24,652 nucleotides of DNA from positions 1-24,652 of the forward strand of contig NSIA01000097.1 in the NCBI GenBank assembly GCA_002737585.1, read 5' to 3'. Below the pieces are notes generated by a model, which did not search any database, had not been told where the DNA came from, and was given only the letters and a program-made list of their open reading frames with translations. The DNA is from Planctomycetaceae bacterium. GTDB lineage: Bacteria; Planctomycetota; Phycisphaerae; Phycisphaerales; SM1A02. Below are positions 14,822 through 22,268 of this stretch, piece by piece (the stretch's first letter is position 1; the number at the start of each line of letters is the position of its first letter). The position numbers and the translations under genes are program-made.

Positions 14822-16060
14822 ATGGCTTTTGAATTTCGGCACACAGTCCTCGAAAATGGTTTGACGGTTATTGCTGAAACCAGCCCTGAGTCGCACACGG
14901 CGGCGGTTGGTTTCTTTGTGAAAACTGGCGCTCGTGATGAGCCACGGGAGCTGATGGGTGTCAGCCACTTCCTTGAGCACATGGTCTTTAAGGGGACCGA
15001 GCGCCGAACCGCCGACGATGTCAATCGTGATTTTGACCGTATTGGTTCGAGCCACAATGCTTTCACCACCGGGGAACTCACGGCGTTTCACGCCCATGTC
15101 CTTCCTGAGAAATTGATGGAGGCCACAGCCATCATCGCGGACATCCTCCGTCCATCATTGCGACAGGCAGACTTTGATGAAGAAAAAGGCGTGATCCTTG
15201 AGGAGATCGCCATGTATGACGACAACCCGTTTTGGCGACTGTGGGAGCACGCCAACGAGCGGTTCTTTGGTGCACACCCTCTTGGACATCGTGTACTTGG
15301 AACCCGCGAAACCGTGGCTGCACTCACTCGCGAGCAAATGCAGTCGTATTTCGATCGCCGCTACTGTGCATCAAACACTGTGGTGTGTGCTGCGGGTGCC
15401 CTGGACTTTGACAAGTTGGTTGAGCAAGTCCGTGCTTGTTGTGGATCATGGCAGCGCGGTGAGGTTTCCCGAACCCATCCACCTTTCCAACCACATGAAG
15501 AGCGTGTGATGGTTCCGATGAAACAGGCGAATCGGGCTTATTTGGCTTGGCTTTGCCCAGCGCCTTCCGTGCAAGATCCGCGTCGATACGCCGCGGCAAT
15601 GTTGGCGCAAATCCTTGGTGATTCTGAGGGTTCGCGCTTGTATTGGGCGTTGGTAGAAACCGGAATTGCCGAAGAGGCGCAGGCGCAGTTTGATGGCCAT
15701 GACGGTATTGGTGAATACGTGGTTTATGTGGCGTGCAGCCCTGACAACGTCGCCCGGGTTGATGAAATCGTTCGAACCGAACTTGAGCGTGTGTGCACGG
15801 CAATCTCTAAGAAAGAACTTGCCAATGCACGCGCAAAGATCGCGACTGCTGTGGCAATTGCTGGCGAGCGACCTGATGGACGCATGCGCCGGCTTGGTTC
15901 AGTGTGGTTGTATCGAGGCGCCTACGCATCGCTTGAAGAAGAACTAGCGCAGATTGAAAGTTTGACGGTTGAAGATCTGCTATCGGTAGCGCGTGATTTT
16001 CCACTGCGTCCAACATTGCGAGCGCAGGTTGTTCCAGAGACCGCTGTTTGTTCAGCTTGA
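14822..16060 (+). CDS. M16-family zinc metallopeptidase (processing peptidase/pitrilysin-like)
   Basis: A 412-residue protein. The inverted zinc motif HFLEH is at 49-53 (His49, Glu52, His53), and the distal zinc glutamate is Glu127 or Glu128 in VILEEIAMYDD, about 75 residues on. The flanking blocks ENGLTVI, GVSHFLEHMVFKG and NAFTTGELTAF are typical of bacterial homologues of mitochondrial processing peptidase. The length fits a single chain of the two-domain M16B type. There is no signal peptide, so it is probably cytoplasmic; its substrate is unknown. It diverges from the PilZ gene across about 180 bp. Its 3' end overlaps the convergent recO gene by 9 bp. Confidence 0.93.
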   Translation: MAFEFRHTVLENGLTVIAETSPESHTAAVGFFVKTGARDEPRELMGVSHFLEHMVFKGTERRTADDVNRDFDRIGSSHNAFTTGELTAFHAHVLPEKLMEATAIIADILRPSLRQADFDEEKGVILEEIAMYDDNPFWRLWEHANERFFGAHPLGHRVLGTRETVAALTREQMQSYFDRRYCASNTVVCAAGALDFDKLVEQVRACCGSWQRGEVSRTHPPFQPHEERVMVPMKQANRAYLAWLCPAPSVQDPRRYAAAMLAQILGDSEGSRLYWALVETGIAEEAQAQFDGHDGIGEYVVYVACSPDNVARVDEIVRTELERVCTAISKKELANARAKIATAVAIAGERPDGRMRRLGSVWLYRGAYASLEEELAQIESLTVEDLLSVARDFPLRPTLRAQVVPETAVCSA

Positions 16061-16792
16061 TGATTTACTGAAGACCGCCCGCATGGTGGCTGGTTCGGTT
16101 CCCAAGATGTGGCACGTGTAAGCCGCGAGTAACCGATTTGCACGATCGACAGTCACTGAAGGTGTGTTGTGTTCGGGCAACGCGCCGATGGTGGCTAAAC
16201 ACTCAAGCGTGGTCCGGCGCACTTTCCACCGTGGTCCATCGGTAGCTTCCCCAGGTTGAAGGATGCCACCCGAAGCGGGTGCAAACTCAAATACATCACT
16301 TGGTGCACTGCTGGTGAGTGTTGGTTTGTAGCCTGTTTCACTTAACAAGGTCCACTGAAACACCAACAATGACCCAGTGCCGTTGGGTGGTGGTTCTTCA
16401 GGCGATCGTGCCGCACCAATAGTCCGGAGAGACTCAACAAAGCAGTCAAACAACAATGGGTGGGGATCTTCTGGTTGCAGCATTCTGCCCACAAGATCCG
16501 CCATGTAGAACGCTGCTTGATTTGCTATGAGATCGGTACGCAGGCGTGGGAACACTTCTAAGAGATCCCACTCAGTCAGTGTTGCTAGGTCTCGATTGGG
16601 TTTGATGATGGCACCAAATTCACCCCGCGACAACAAGTCGACTCCGCCGTCAAATGCACCACGTTCCCGGCGAGCCCCTTTTGCAAGGCCTCGGACAACA
16701 CCGAGTGAGCGCCCAAACAGGCTGACTGTTTGACTTGTTTCGCTGAAATCCCATTGGCGAATGCACACACCTTGATCGTGCGTAGTGCCCAT
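16052..16792 (-). CDS. recO: DNA repair protein RecO
   Basis: A 246-residue protein starting at an ATG. The N-terminal OB-fold pattern is clear: GVCIRQWDFSETSQTVSLFGRSLGVV at residues 8-33, then RGLAKGARR at 34-42, as in RecO proteins. The rest is a helical domain with QAAFYMADLV. RecO helps load RecA onto SSB-coated DNA together with RecR in gap repair. The C-terminal zinc-cysteine cluster seen in some RecO proteins is not evident. The start lies 4 nt after the stop of the receiver-GGDEF gene on the same strand, so the two are probably cotranscribed. The 3' end overlaps the M16 peptidase gene. Confidence 0.85.
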   Translation of the reverse strand: MGTTHDQGVCIRQWDFSETSQTVSLFGRSLGVVRGLAKGARRERGAFDGGVDLLSRGEFGAIIKPNRDLATLTEWDLLEVFPRLRTDLIANQAAFYMADLVGRMLQPEDPHPLLFDCFVESLRTIGAARSPEEPPPNGTGSLLVFQWTLLSETGYKPTLTSSAPSDVFEFAPASGGILQPGEATDGPRWKVRRTTLECLATIGALPEHNTPSVTVDRANRLLAAYTCHILGTEPATMRAVFSKSSS

Positions 16793-16796
16793 TGTG

Positions 16797-17732
16797 TTAA
16801 CCAGGAAGATGCGCTGCCACTGCGGCCTCTACTCGATTGCGTCCGTTCATTTTTGCCTGGTACAAAGCTGCATCGGCGGCCAACACTAAGTCTTCTGTGG
16901 TGGGTGTGTTGGGAAGAACAAGGACATCCGCAACACCAAAACTAGCAGTAATCACCATTCCTGGCACACTTGGCCAAACCTCTTGTTCGATCACCCGGCG
17001 GTATCGATCCGCTACTTCAATAGCCTCAGATCCGACGGTGTTTGGAAGAATGATGCCAAACTCTTCGCCACCCCAACGGCAAGCAATATCACTGCCACGT
17101 CCGGTTTGAAAAATACGAGCAAGTCGCTCCAGCACCTTGTCGCCGAATGGGTGCCCGCGCTCGTCATTCAGTTTCTTAAATCTATCCACGTCACACATCA
17201 CCAGCGACAAAGAACGGCCGTGGCGAACAGCCTCGCCCACCTCTTGTGAGAGGCGTCGATCAAAGTAGGTTCGGTTCCAAAGCCCAGTCAGGCCATCAAC
17301 TTGTGCCTTCTGTGCCAGCATCCTTACTAGCTTCTGTACGCGTAGTGCGCTGCGAACGCGCGCTTGCAGTTCCACAATTTCAAATGGTTTAGCCACGAAG
17401 TCGCTGGCGCCCATATCAAGTGCTCGCACGCGCTCTTCCATCGTTGATTGGCCTGAAATAAAGATCACCGACACATCTTGAAGGTCTGGATCGTCTTTGA
17501 ACACCTGTAGGACGCCAAATCCATCCATACCTTGACCTTTGAGATCAAGTTCTATGTCAAGTAGTACGACATCGGGACGTAACTCGCGCGCCATCTTGAT
17601 GCCTGTATCAGCACGGGTGGCACCAAACAGTTGAATCTCTTCGTGCTGCAGTCGGACCTGAAGCAACCGATGAATCAACACCGAGTCGTCGATTGCAAGG
17701 ACCTTTGGAAATGTTGAGGACCGCTCGGTCAT
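16797..17732 (-). CDS. Response regulator with GGDEF output (diguanylate cyclase, PleD/WspR-like)
   Basis: From the ATG at 17732 the product has 311 residues; a GTG at 17765 would add 11. The receiver domain (about 8-125) has the acidic pair at the end of KVLAIDD, phosphoacceptor Asp59 (VVLLDIEL) and Lys115 (FVAKPFE). The GGDEF domain (about 145-305) has an intact active site GGEEF (221-225). An RxxD inhibitory site stands exactly five residues before it (Arg212, Asp215). It should therefore make c-di-GMP when phosphorylated and be product-inhibited. An HPt protein is encoded just upstream on the same strand, and recO follows after 4 nt. No histidine kinase is present in the window. Confidence 0.95.
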   Translation of the reverse strand: MTERSSTFPKVLAIDDSVLIHRLLQVRLQHEEIQLFGATRADTGIKMARELRPDVVLLDIELDLKGQGMDGFGVLQVFKDDPDLQDVSVIFISGQSTMEERVRALDMGASDFVAKPFEIVELQARVRSALRVQKLVRMLAQKAQVDGLTGLWNRTYFDRRLSQEVGEAVRHGRSLSLVMCDVDRFKKLNDERGHPFGDKVLERLARIFQTGRGSDIACRWGGEEFGIILPNTVGSEAIEVADRYRRVIEQEVWPSVPGMVITASFGVADVLVLPNTPTTEDLVLAADAALYQAKMNGRNRVEAAVAAHLPG

Positions 17733-17799
17733 AAGGGAGTAGTCACTATCGTAGTTACTCGACACTTGTCGAATCGGTACGCATCATGTGTGTTGTTCA

Positions 17800-18117
17800 T
17801 CAAGGTCGAATCCGAGCTGCTATCGCCGCCAACATCCCCACCCGGCTACGGATGACATTATCGTCATTACCCACTCTTACCGCCTGATCAATGAGGGCTG
17901 CGGCCTCACCTAATTTAGGGAACCCATAACCCCCGGCGGCTCCCTTCAATTGGTGTGCCAACATGCGAAGTTGCTCATGATTTGCCGCGGCAAGTGCCAC
18001 GTGCATGGCTGCTAGGCGCTGTGGTAGTTCATGAATGAACAACGCGACAATCCCGGCCATATCCGGATCGTCAGCGAACTCACTGCGAAGCATTGATTGA
18101 TCGTTGGATAGACGCAT
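17800..18117 (-). CDS. Histidine phosphotransfer (HPt) domain protein
   Basis: A 105-residue single-domain protein. The HPt signature AHQLKGAAGGYGF gives the phospho-accepting His55 and Lys58, with the Gly-rich turn after it. The preceding helix (IVALFIHELPQRLAAMHVAL) and the following one (LGEAAALIDQAVRVG) fit the four-helix bundle. HPt proteins relay phosphate between hybrid kinases and response regulators. It is the first gene before the receiver-GGDEF gene on the same strand (67 bp before its ATG), so it is the likely phosphodonor. The hybrid kinase must be encoded elsewhere. Confidence 0.9.
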   Translation of the reverse strand: MRLSNDQSMLRSEFADDPDMAGIVALFIHELPQRLAAMHVALAAANHEQLRMLAHQLKGAAGGYGFPKLGEAAALIDQAVRVGNDDNVIRSRVGMLAAIAARIRP

Positions 18118-18280
18118 ATTGACCGACCCTTAATGTCGAATTCCAATCGCGTAGTCAAACCAGCAGTTTGCGAGATTAGACAAATTTTTCATATTGATGT
18201 TCATCTTCAAGGAAATCTGACCAATACTCCTTACGATTGCTGTTTCGCACTTTCACCCCGCCGCGCGAAAGCGCTGCGAG

Positions 18281-18285
18281 AGGAG
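18281..18285 (+). promoter_or_regulatory. Ribosome binding site AGGAG of the ribonuclease Z-like gene
   Basis: AGGAG lies 8 nt before the ATG at 18294. It selects this start over the upstream in-frame start at 18237, which has no such site. Confidence 0.65.
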
Positions 18286-18293
18286 ATTCCCGC

Positions 18294-19322
18294 ATGATTC
18301 CACGTATGCCTCCACAGGAGGCTCGACTTGGCTTTGTCTACTCCGCTCCATTTCGCATCCAAGGCGTATCCGTCGCCGGGGAGCAGGCGGTTGTTCATGT
18401 GCCTGAGTTGGACCTGGTATTTGATATTGGACTCTGCCCCCGGCCAGTGTTGGCGTCACCCATTGTGGCTTTGAGCCACACGCACATGGACCATGTTGCT
18501 GGCTTGCCGTACTGGTTCAGCCAACGGGCATTCCAAAAGATGCCTGGCACTGCGCGGTGCTTGGTGCACCCCAAAATGGTGGAGCCGGTTCGAAGGATGA
18601 TGGCTTCGTGGGTTGATCTCGAACGGCAACAAACGCCACATGAGATTATTCCAATTGAGCCAAACTCTGATTATCAATTGCGACCGAATATGTTTATCCG
18701 TGCCATTGAGGTGAGTCACACCACCCCCGCACTGGCGTTTGTGGTGATTGAGCGCCGAAGCAAGTTGCGTGATGAATTCCATGGTGTCTCACAAGAGCGC
18801 CTGCGTGAATTGCGTGGTCAGGGTATTGAAATCACCAAGACCATTGAGATTCCATTGGTTGCCTACACCGGCGATACGGAAATCGGGGACTTCTTGTTTC
18901 GTGAGGAGTTCCGTCAGGCCCAAGTGGTGATCACCGAATGCACGTTCTTTGAAGATGAGCATCGCGATCGTGCCAAGGTTGGCAAGCACATCCATGTTGA
19001 AGATTTACGGCCACTGCTAGAAGCGTGGACCGCGCGCGATGTCATCATTGGTCATGTTTCACGGCGCACATTGATCCCATTTGCGCACGAACGCATTGAG
19101 GCGATTGCTGGACCAGACCGAGCGCAGAGTGTGCACCTGTTGATGGATCACCGATCGAATCGCACGCGCCACGAAAATCAAGTAGCTGCATTTGAAAATA
19201 GTGCAGGAAATTTGAAGGCGCAGAAGGGTGAATTATCGAGCGGAACTCAGGGTGGTTCTGTTCTTGACTTGCCAACCTCAACCTCTGAAATGACCGTTGA
19301 CGGAATTGATGGGCATTTGTGA
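18294..19322 (+). CDS. Ribonuclease Z-like metallo-beta-lactamase-fold protein
   Basis: From the ATG at 18294 the product has 342 residues. Metal-binding motifs of the tRNase Z group are present: HTHMDH at 62-67, His142 (VSHTTPA), Asp194 (YTGDTE) and His254 (IIGHVSRR). The length and order match RNase Z short-form-like proteins, which cut the 3' trailer from tRNA precursors. The best match by eye is to the divergent branch with LSHTHMDHVAGLPYW rather than the LSHLHGDH of classic RNase Z. A phosphodiesterase with another substrate is therefore possible. The last 40 or so residues (after HRSNRTRHEN) are Ser/Gly-rich and look disordered. It is followed 252 bp later by dnaA on the same strand and diverges from the HPt gene. 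Confidence 0.8.
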   Translation: MIPRMPPQEARLGFVYSAPFRIQGVSVAGEQAVVHVPELDLVFDIGLCPRPVLASPIVALSHTHMDHVAGLPYWFSQRAFQKMPGTARCLVHPKMVEPVRRMMASWVDLERQQTPHEIIPIEPNSDYQLRPNMFIRAIEVSHTTPALAFVVIERRSKLRDEFHGVSQERLRELRGQGIEITKTIEIPLVAYTGDTEIGDFLFREEFRQAQVVITECTFFEDEHRDRAKVGKHIHVEDLRPLLEAWTARDVIIGHVSRRTLIPFAHERIEAIAGPDRAQSVHLLMDHRSNRTRHENQVAAFENSAGNLKAQKGELSSGTQGGSVLDLPTSTSEMTVDGIDGHL

Positions 19323-19574
19323 TCTGGCGTGATTGACGGTCGCGCCTTTGTGCTCTACAGTGCCGACGTTTGAGAGCGCGGCGTGGTGGGCAATCTCTCC
19401 GTGCGCAACAATATGGTGTTGGTTGACTCTTGATTCATGTGCGGTTGTTGCGTTTGCGCGCACACTGATCGTAAATACAGGGTTTGGTTTGAACCTTCGC
19501 GTTGTACCGTCATGGTGTCAACGAGTTATGTACGCGCCTTTGTGTGTGGTGCTTCTTTGGGAGATTTACCAGTC
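19323..19574 (+). other. Intergenic region upstream of dnaA
   Basis: About 250 bp that should hold the dnaA promoter. Short open frames cross it, but none has a recognisable product. A GGGAG at 19559-19563 lies 11 nt before the chosen dnaA ATG and could serve as a weak ribosome site. I find no match to the DnaA box TTATCCACA here, so autoregulation through classic boxes is not evident. Confidence 0.4.
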
Positions 19575-20993
19575 ATGGCTGCGCGAACCACTACACACGA
19601 CACAACTTCTCGCTCGACATATCTTGCGAATGCGGAAATTCGCGATCGATTGTTTGAGTATCTGCGCACGCATCATGGTGAGTTACAGCGCCATTGGTTT
19701 GACCAAATTGAGGTGGTGGCTGTTGATGGCGCGAATCTCTCGTTGTTGGTTACTGAGCCAGTGCGACTGTCGTATTTGCAGCGTTGTTGTGTTCCACAGT
19801 TCACCGAAGCTGCGTGTGTGGCAACCGGTCGCCTGATTGGGGTGCAGTTTGTTGGTGATCGAGTGACGCCTGTTGCTCACCCAACAACTTCGCTAGCGTC
19901 TAACGCTGTTGGCGCGGGGGCCACTGGAGAGGCGCTCTTTGATGAACAAATCCTGTTGTCGCCGGATTATGTATTTGAGACATTTGTGGTTGGACCAAAC
20001 AATCGCCTTGGTCACGCTGCTGCACAGGCCGTAGCGCTCAAGCCTGGCCGTGCTTACAACCCATTCTTTGTGCATGGTGGCATTGGGATGGGAAAGACTC
20101 ACTTGCTCCAAGCTGTGTGTCAAGAGATGCTACGGCGCGACCCAACCACTCGAATTGTTTACATCTCCTGCAGCACGTTCATGGATGTGTTCCACGAAGC
20201 GGTCCGCGCGGGACGAATGATGGAGTTTCGACACCGGTTTCGGAATGTGGACATGCTGGTGATTGATGACATTCACTTCCTCTCCAAGCACGAACAAACA
20301 CAGGAAGAATTCTTTCACACATTCAATGCCTTGTACCAGGGTGGTCGGCAAATTGTGTTGAGTTCTGATGCTGCGCCTTCGGAAATTCCTGACCTTGAAG
20401 AGCGCTTGGTAAGTCGATTCAACTGTGGTTTGGTGGCGCGAATTGATCGCCCGCCATACGAGACCCGTGTCGAAATTCTCAAGTCGAAAGCTGCGCTTCA
20501 TGGCATACAAATGCCTGATGATGTTCCTGCCTACATTGCGGCTCGCCTTGATTCCAACATTCGTGAGCTTGAGGGTGCACTGACGCGCCTTCGTGGCCTT
20601 TCAATGGCGAATGGTGTTCCAATCACGCTTGAATTGGCTAAGCAAGCCCTGGCTGATGGTCGTCCGGCTGATACTGCGAGTGGTTCATCGCAGCCAACTA
20701 TTCAGCAGATCATTGATGCGGTGACTCGGTACTACGACATTAAACTGAGTGAACTCATGTCCAAGCGTCGGCACAAGAGTGTGGCGCTTCCAAGACAAGT
20801 GTGCATGTGGCTCGCGCGCAAACACACTCGTTTCTCGCTTGAGGAAATTGGCGGCTACTTTGGCGGCCGTGATCACACAACAGTGATGCATGCCGTGCGA
20901 ACCGTGGGCGCCAAGACCCAGACCGACACGGCGTTATCTGGTGACGTCACTCGTATTGAGCAATCCCTTGAACGGCACAATAACGCGGTTTAA
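19575..20993 (+). CDS. dnaA: Chromosomal replication initiator DnaA
   Basis: From the ATG at 19575 the product has 472 residues. The frame stays open upstream, but that part is Cys-rich and unlike DnaA. Domain I is about 20-95, and domain II is a short linker (about 96-122). Domain III starts near FETFVVGPNN (135-143), with Walker A GGIGMGKT (168-175), Walker B LVIDD (228-232), the box VII arginine in VSRFNCG and sensor II in NIRELEGALTRLR. Domain IV carries the DNA-binding signature GGRDHTTVMHA (430-440). All ATPase and DNA-binding elements look intact, so it should be the working initiator. dnaN, recF and gyrB, its usual partners, are not here. Downstream lies an unusually structured convergent intergenic region. 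Confidence 0.95.
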   Translation: MAARTTTHDTTSRSTYLANAEIRDRLFEYLRTHHGELQRHWFDQIEVVAVDGANLSLLVTEPVRLSYLQRCCVPQFTEAACVATGRLIGVQFVGDRVTPVAHPTTSLASNAVGAGATGEALFDEQILLSPDYVFETFVVGPNNRLGHAAAQAVALKPGRAYNPFFVHGGIGMGKTHLLQAVCQEMLRRDPTTRIVYISCSTFMDVFHEAVRAGRMMEFRHRFRNVDMLVIDDIHFLSKHEQTQEEFFHTFNALYQGGRQIVLSSDAAPSEIPDLEERLVSRFNCGLVARIDRPPYETRVEILKSKAALHGIQMPDDVPAYIAARLDSNIRELEGALTRLRGLSMANGVPITLELAKQALADGRPADTASGSSQPTIQQIIDAVTRYYDIKLSELMSKRRHKSVALPRQVCMWLARKHTRFSLEEIGGYFGGRDHTTVMHAVRTVGAKTQTDTALSGDVTRIEQSLERHNNAV

Positions 20994-21001
20994 GTGACTG
21001 T

Positions 21002-21013
21002 CCACGCGCGTGG
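21002..21013. repeat. 12-bp perfect palindrome just after dnaA
   Basis: CCACGCGCGTGG is self-complementary and begins 8 nt after the dnaA stop codon. It is too short in T residues downstream to be a classic intrinsic terminator. It could be a protein site or a transcript-end hairpin. Confidence 0.6.
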
Positions 21014-21152
21014 GTCGACGGTGTGGTACCTGACGATTACTGACAGCTGTTCCTGGTTGCTTGAGGGGTAATAACCGCCTGGGATTGCGTGGGGTTATGA
21101 ATAACGTTGTGTGTTGATAGCACACCAATCCACACGCTTCGTTAACAGACGC

Positions 21153-21170
21153 GTCATGAACGTTCATGAC
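21153..21170. promoter_or_regulatory. 18-bp perfect palindrome GTCATGAACGTTCATGAC
   Basis: The 18 bases equal their own reverse complement. Each half is GTTCATGAC read on one strand, the same 9-mer that occurs in the phased repeats upstream of eboD. A perfect palindrome of this length is typical of a dimeric repressor or activator site. It lies in the convergent dnaA-mutM gap, not in front of a gene. Confidence 0.6.
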
Positions 21171-21173
21171 TAG

Positions 21174-21186
21174 GAGTTGACAACTC
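21174..21186. repeat. 13-bp near-palindrome GAGTTGACAACTC
   Basis: Six-base arms GAGTTG and CAACTC flank a central A, 3 bp after the 18-bp palindrome. The element also contains TTGACA (21177-21182), but no matching -10 box lies at the right distance, so I do not call it a promoter. Confidence 0.5.
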
Positions 21187-21337
21187 AACCACAACCGGTT
21201 TTTGAGTGTATGTTCTTGTGGCGCAGTTATTTATATTCTTAGATTTTGGGTTGTCCACCAAACGTCAGGGCTCTTTACTAGGAGGAGGAATATATAAGAG
21301 CTCACTCCTTCTGAACCCTGTCGCGGTCAGGCGCGCG

Positions 21338-22246
21338 TCACTTTCGATCAGCGGCGCCCGTGCTATTTACGCCAGGCTGGCACGAACGACACCAGACGGT
21401 CGTACGACCACCCAGACGCGTTTCGTGAAGTGATTCCCGGCAACACACGCATGGATCGCCCGCCCGCCCATAAACGGCGTGGAGGGCTTGTGCGGTACCG
21501 GAGGCCCCAAGACCCGATCGATAATCACGCAGGGTGCTCCCACCGTGTTTGATGGCGCGGTTCAAAATGGTCCGAATTGCGAGCGCCAGCGCCGTGACAC
21601 GTTTGGGTGACAACTGATCGCACCGGATGCGAGGATCGATACCCGCAATGTGCAGTGATTCATCGGCGTAGATGTTTCCGACACCAGCCACAATCGTTTG
21701 ATCTAACAGGGCGACCTTGACGGCACGCGCCCCAGTCATGGCAGAGCGAAGGGCTTGTGCCTGAATCGTCAATGCATCCGGACCAAGTTCGGCATTCCAA
21801 GATTCATAGAGAGACGTTGTACTTTCATAGGCCGTCAATCCGCCAAAGCGGCGCGGGTCTCGAAAGATCAACGGTATGGATGCCAGCCGACCGGCACCTT
21901 GGCCGCGGGCGGATTTCGTTACAAGCCATGTGACATGTTGATGTGAATCGCCGGCATCACCACCAGCAATCAATTGTCCGCTCATACCAAGCTGTACGAC
22001 CAAACAGCGTCCATCTGCAGCGATGATTGCCAAGCGCTTCCCGTGACGCGCAATTGATTGGACGGTCGCCCCATCTAATAGTTCCAAAGGAGTCATCCAG
22101 GCACGTTGGGTTCGCCGACCCTCACCCCGGCCATTGCCACGCGCGCGCATGTCATGTGGACCAATAGTGGTCAGCCGCAGCACATGCCCAATCAAGGCAG
22201 GCGCGATCGTACGGCGCAAAGCTTCAATTTCTGCGAGTTCCGGCAA
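21338..22246 (-). CDS. mutM: Formamidopyrimidine-DNA glycosylase (MutM/Fpg)
   Basis: The enzyme removes oxidised purines such as 8-oxoguanine and nicks the abasic site. Its nucleophile is the N-terminal proline exposed after removal of the initiator Met, so the start must be the codon right before Pro-Glu. That codon is a TTG at 22244-22246 (PELAEIEALRR), giving 302 residues; the open frame itself continues three codons further upstream. Other key residues are Glu3, Lys70 (HGKRL), Asn190 (GVGNIYADE), GGSTLRDY, and a C-terminal zinc finger with Cys266, Cys269, Cys286 and Cys289 plus the Arg of GRTTVWC. It diverges from the MoxR gene with only 22 bp between start codons, so promoters must overlap the coding regions. 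It converges on dnaA. Confidence 0.95.
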   Translation of the reverse strand: MPELAEIEALRRTIAPALIGHVLRLTTIGPHDMRARGNGRGEGRRTQRAWMTPLELLDGATVQSIARHGKRLAIIAADGRCLVVQLGMSGQLIAGGDAGDSHQHVTWLVTKSARGQGAGRLASIPLIFRDPRRFGGLTAYESTTSLYESWNAELGPDALTIQAQALRSAMTGARAVKVALLDQTIVAGVGNIYADESLHIAGIDPRIRCDQLSPKRVTALALAIRTILNRAIKHGGSTLRDYRSGLGASGTAQALHAVYGRAGDPCVCCRESLHETRLGGRTTVWCRSCQPGVNSTGAADRK

Positions 22247-22268
22247 GGTGCACAACTATACTTCCACT

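Larger units (their letters stand above)
20994..21337. other. Convergent intergenic region after dnaA; candidate replication origin
   Basis: These 344 bp lie between the converging dnaA and mutM genes, so no promoter is needed here, yet the sequence is structured. It holds three palindromes, an AT-rich stretch at 21226-21247 and three degenerate DnaA-box-like sites on one strand. The sites are CTGTCCACG (20998-21006), CAATCCACA (21126-21134) and TTGTCCACC (21251-21259), matching TTATCCACA at 6, 7 and 7 of 9 positions. No perfect box is present. An AGGAGGAGG at about 21281-21289 is not followed by a usable start codon. No coding gene is supported. Confidence 0.4.

Noticed and set aside
19437..19574. 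Longer DnaA starting upstream of 19575
   Set aside because: The extra 46 residues are Cys-rich and unlike domain I, whereas the ATG at 19575 leads directly into it and has a weak GGGAG upstream.
21281..21300. Strong AGGAGG-like ribosome site with a TATATA stretch
   Set aside because: No ATG, GTG or TTG lies at a usable distance on the plus strand and no domain-bearing frame follows. It lies at the 3' side of mutM.
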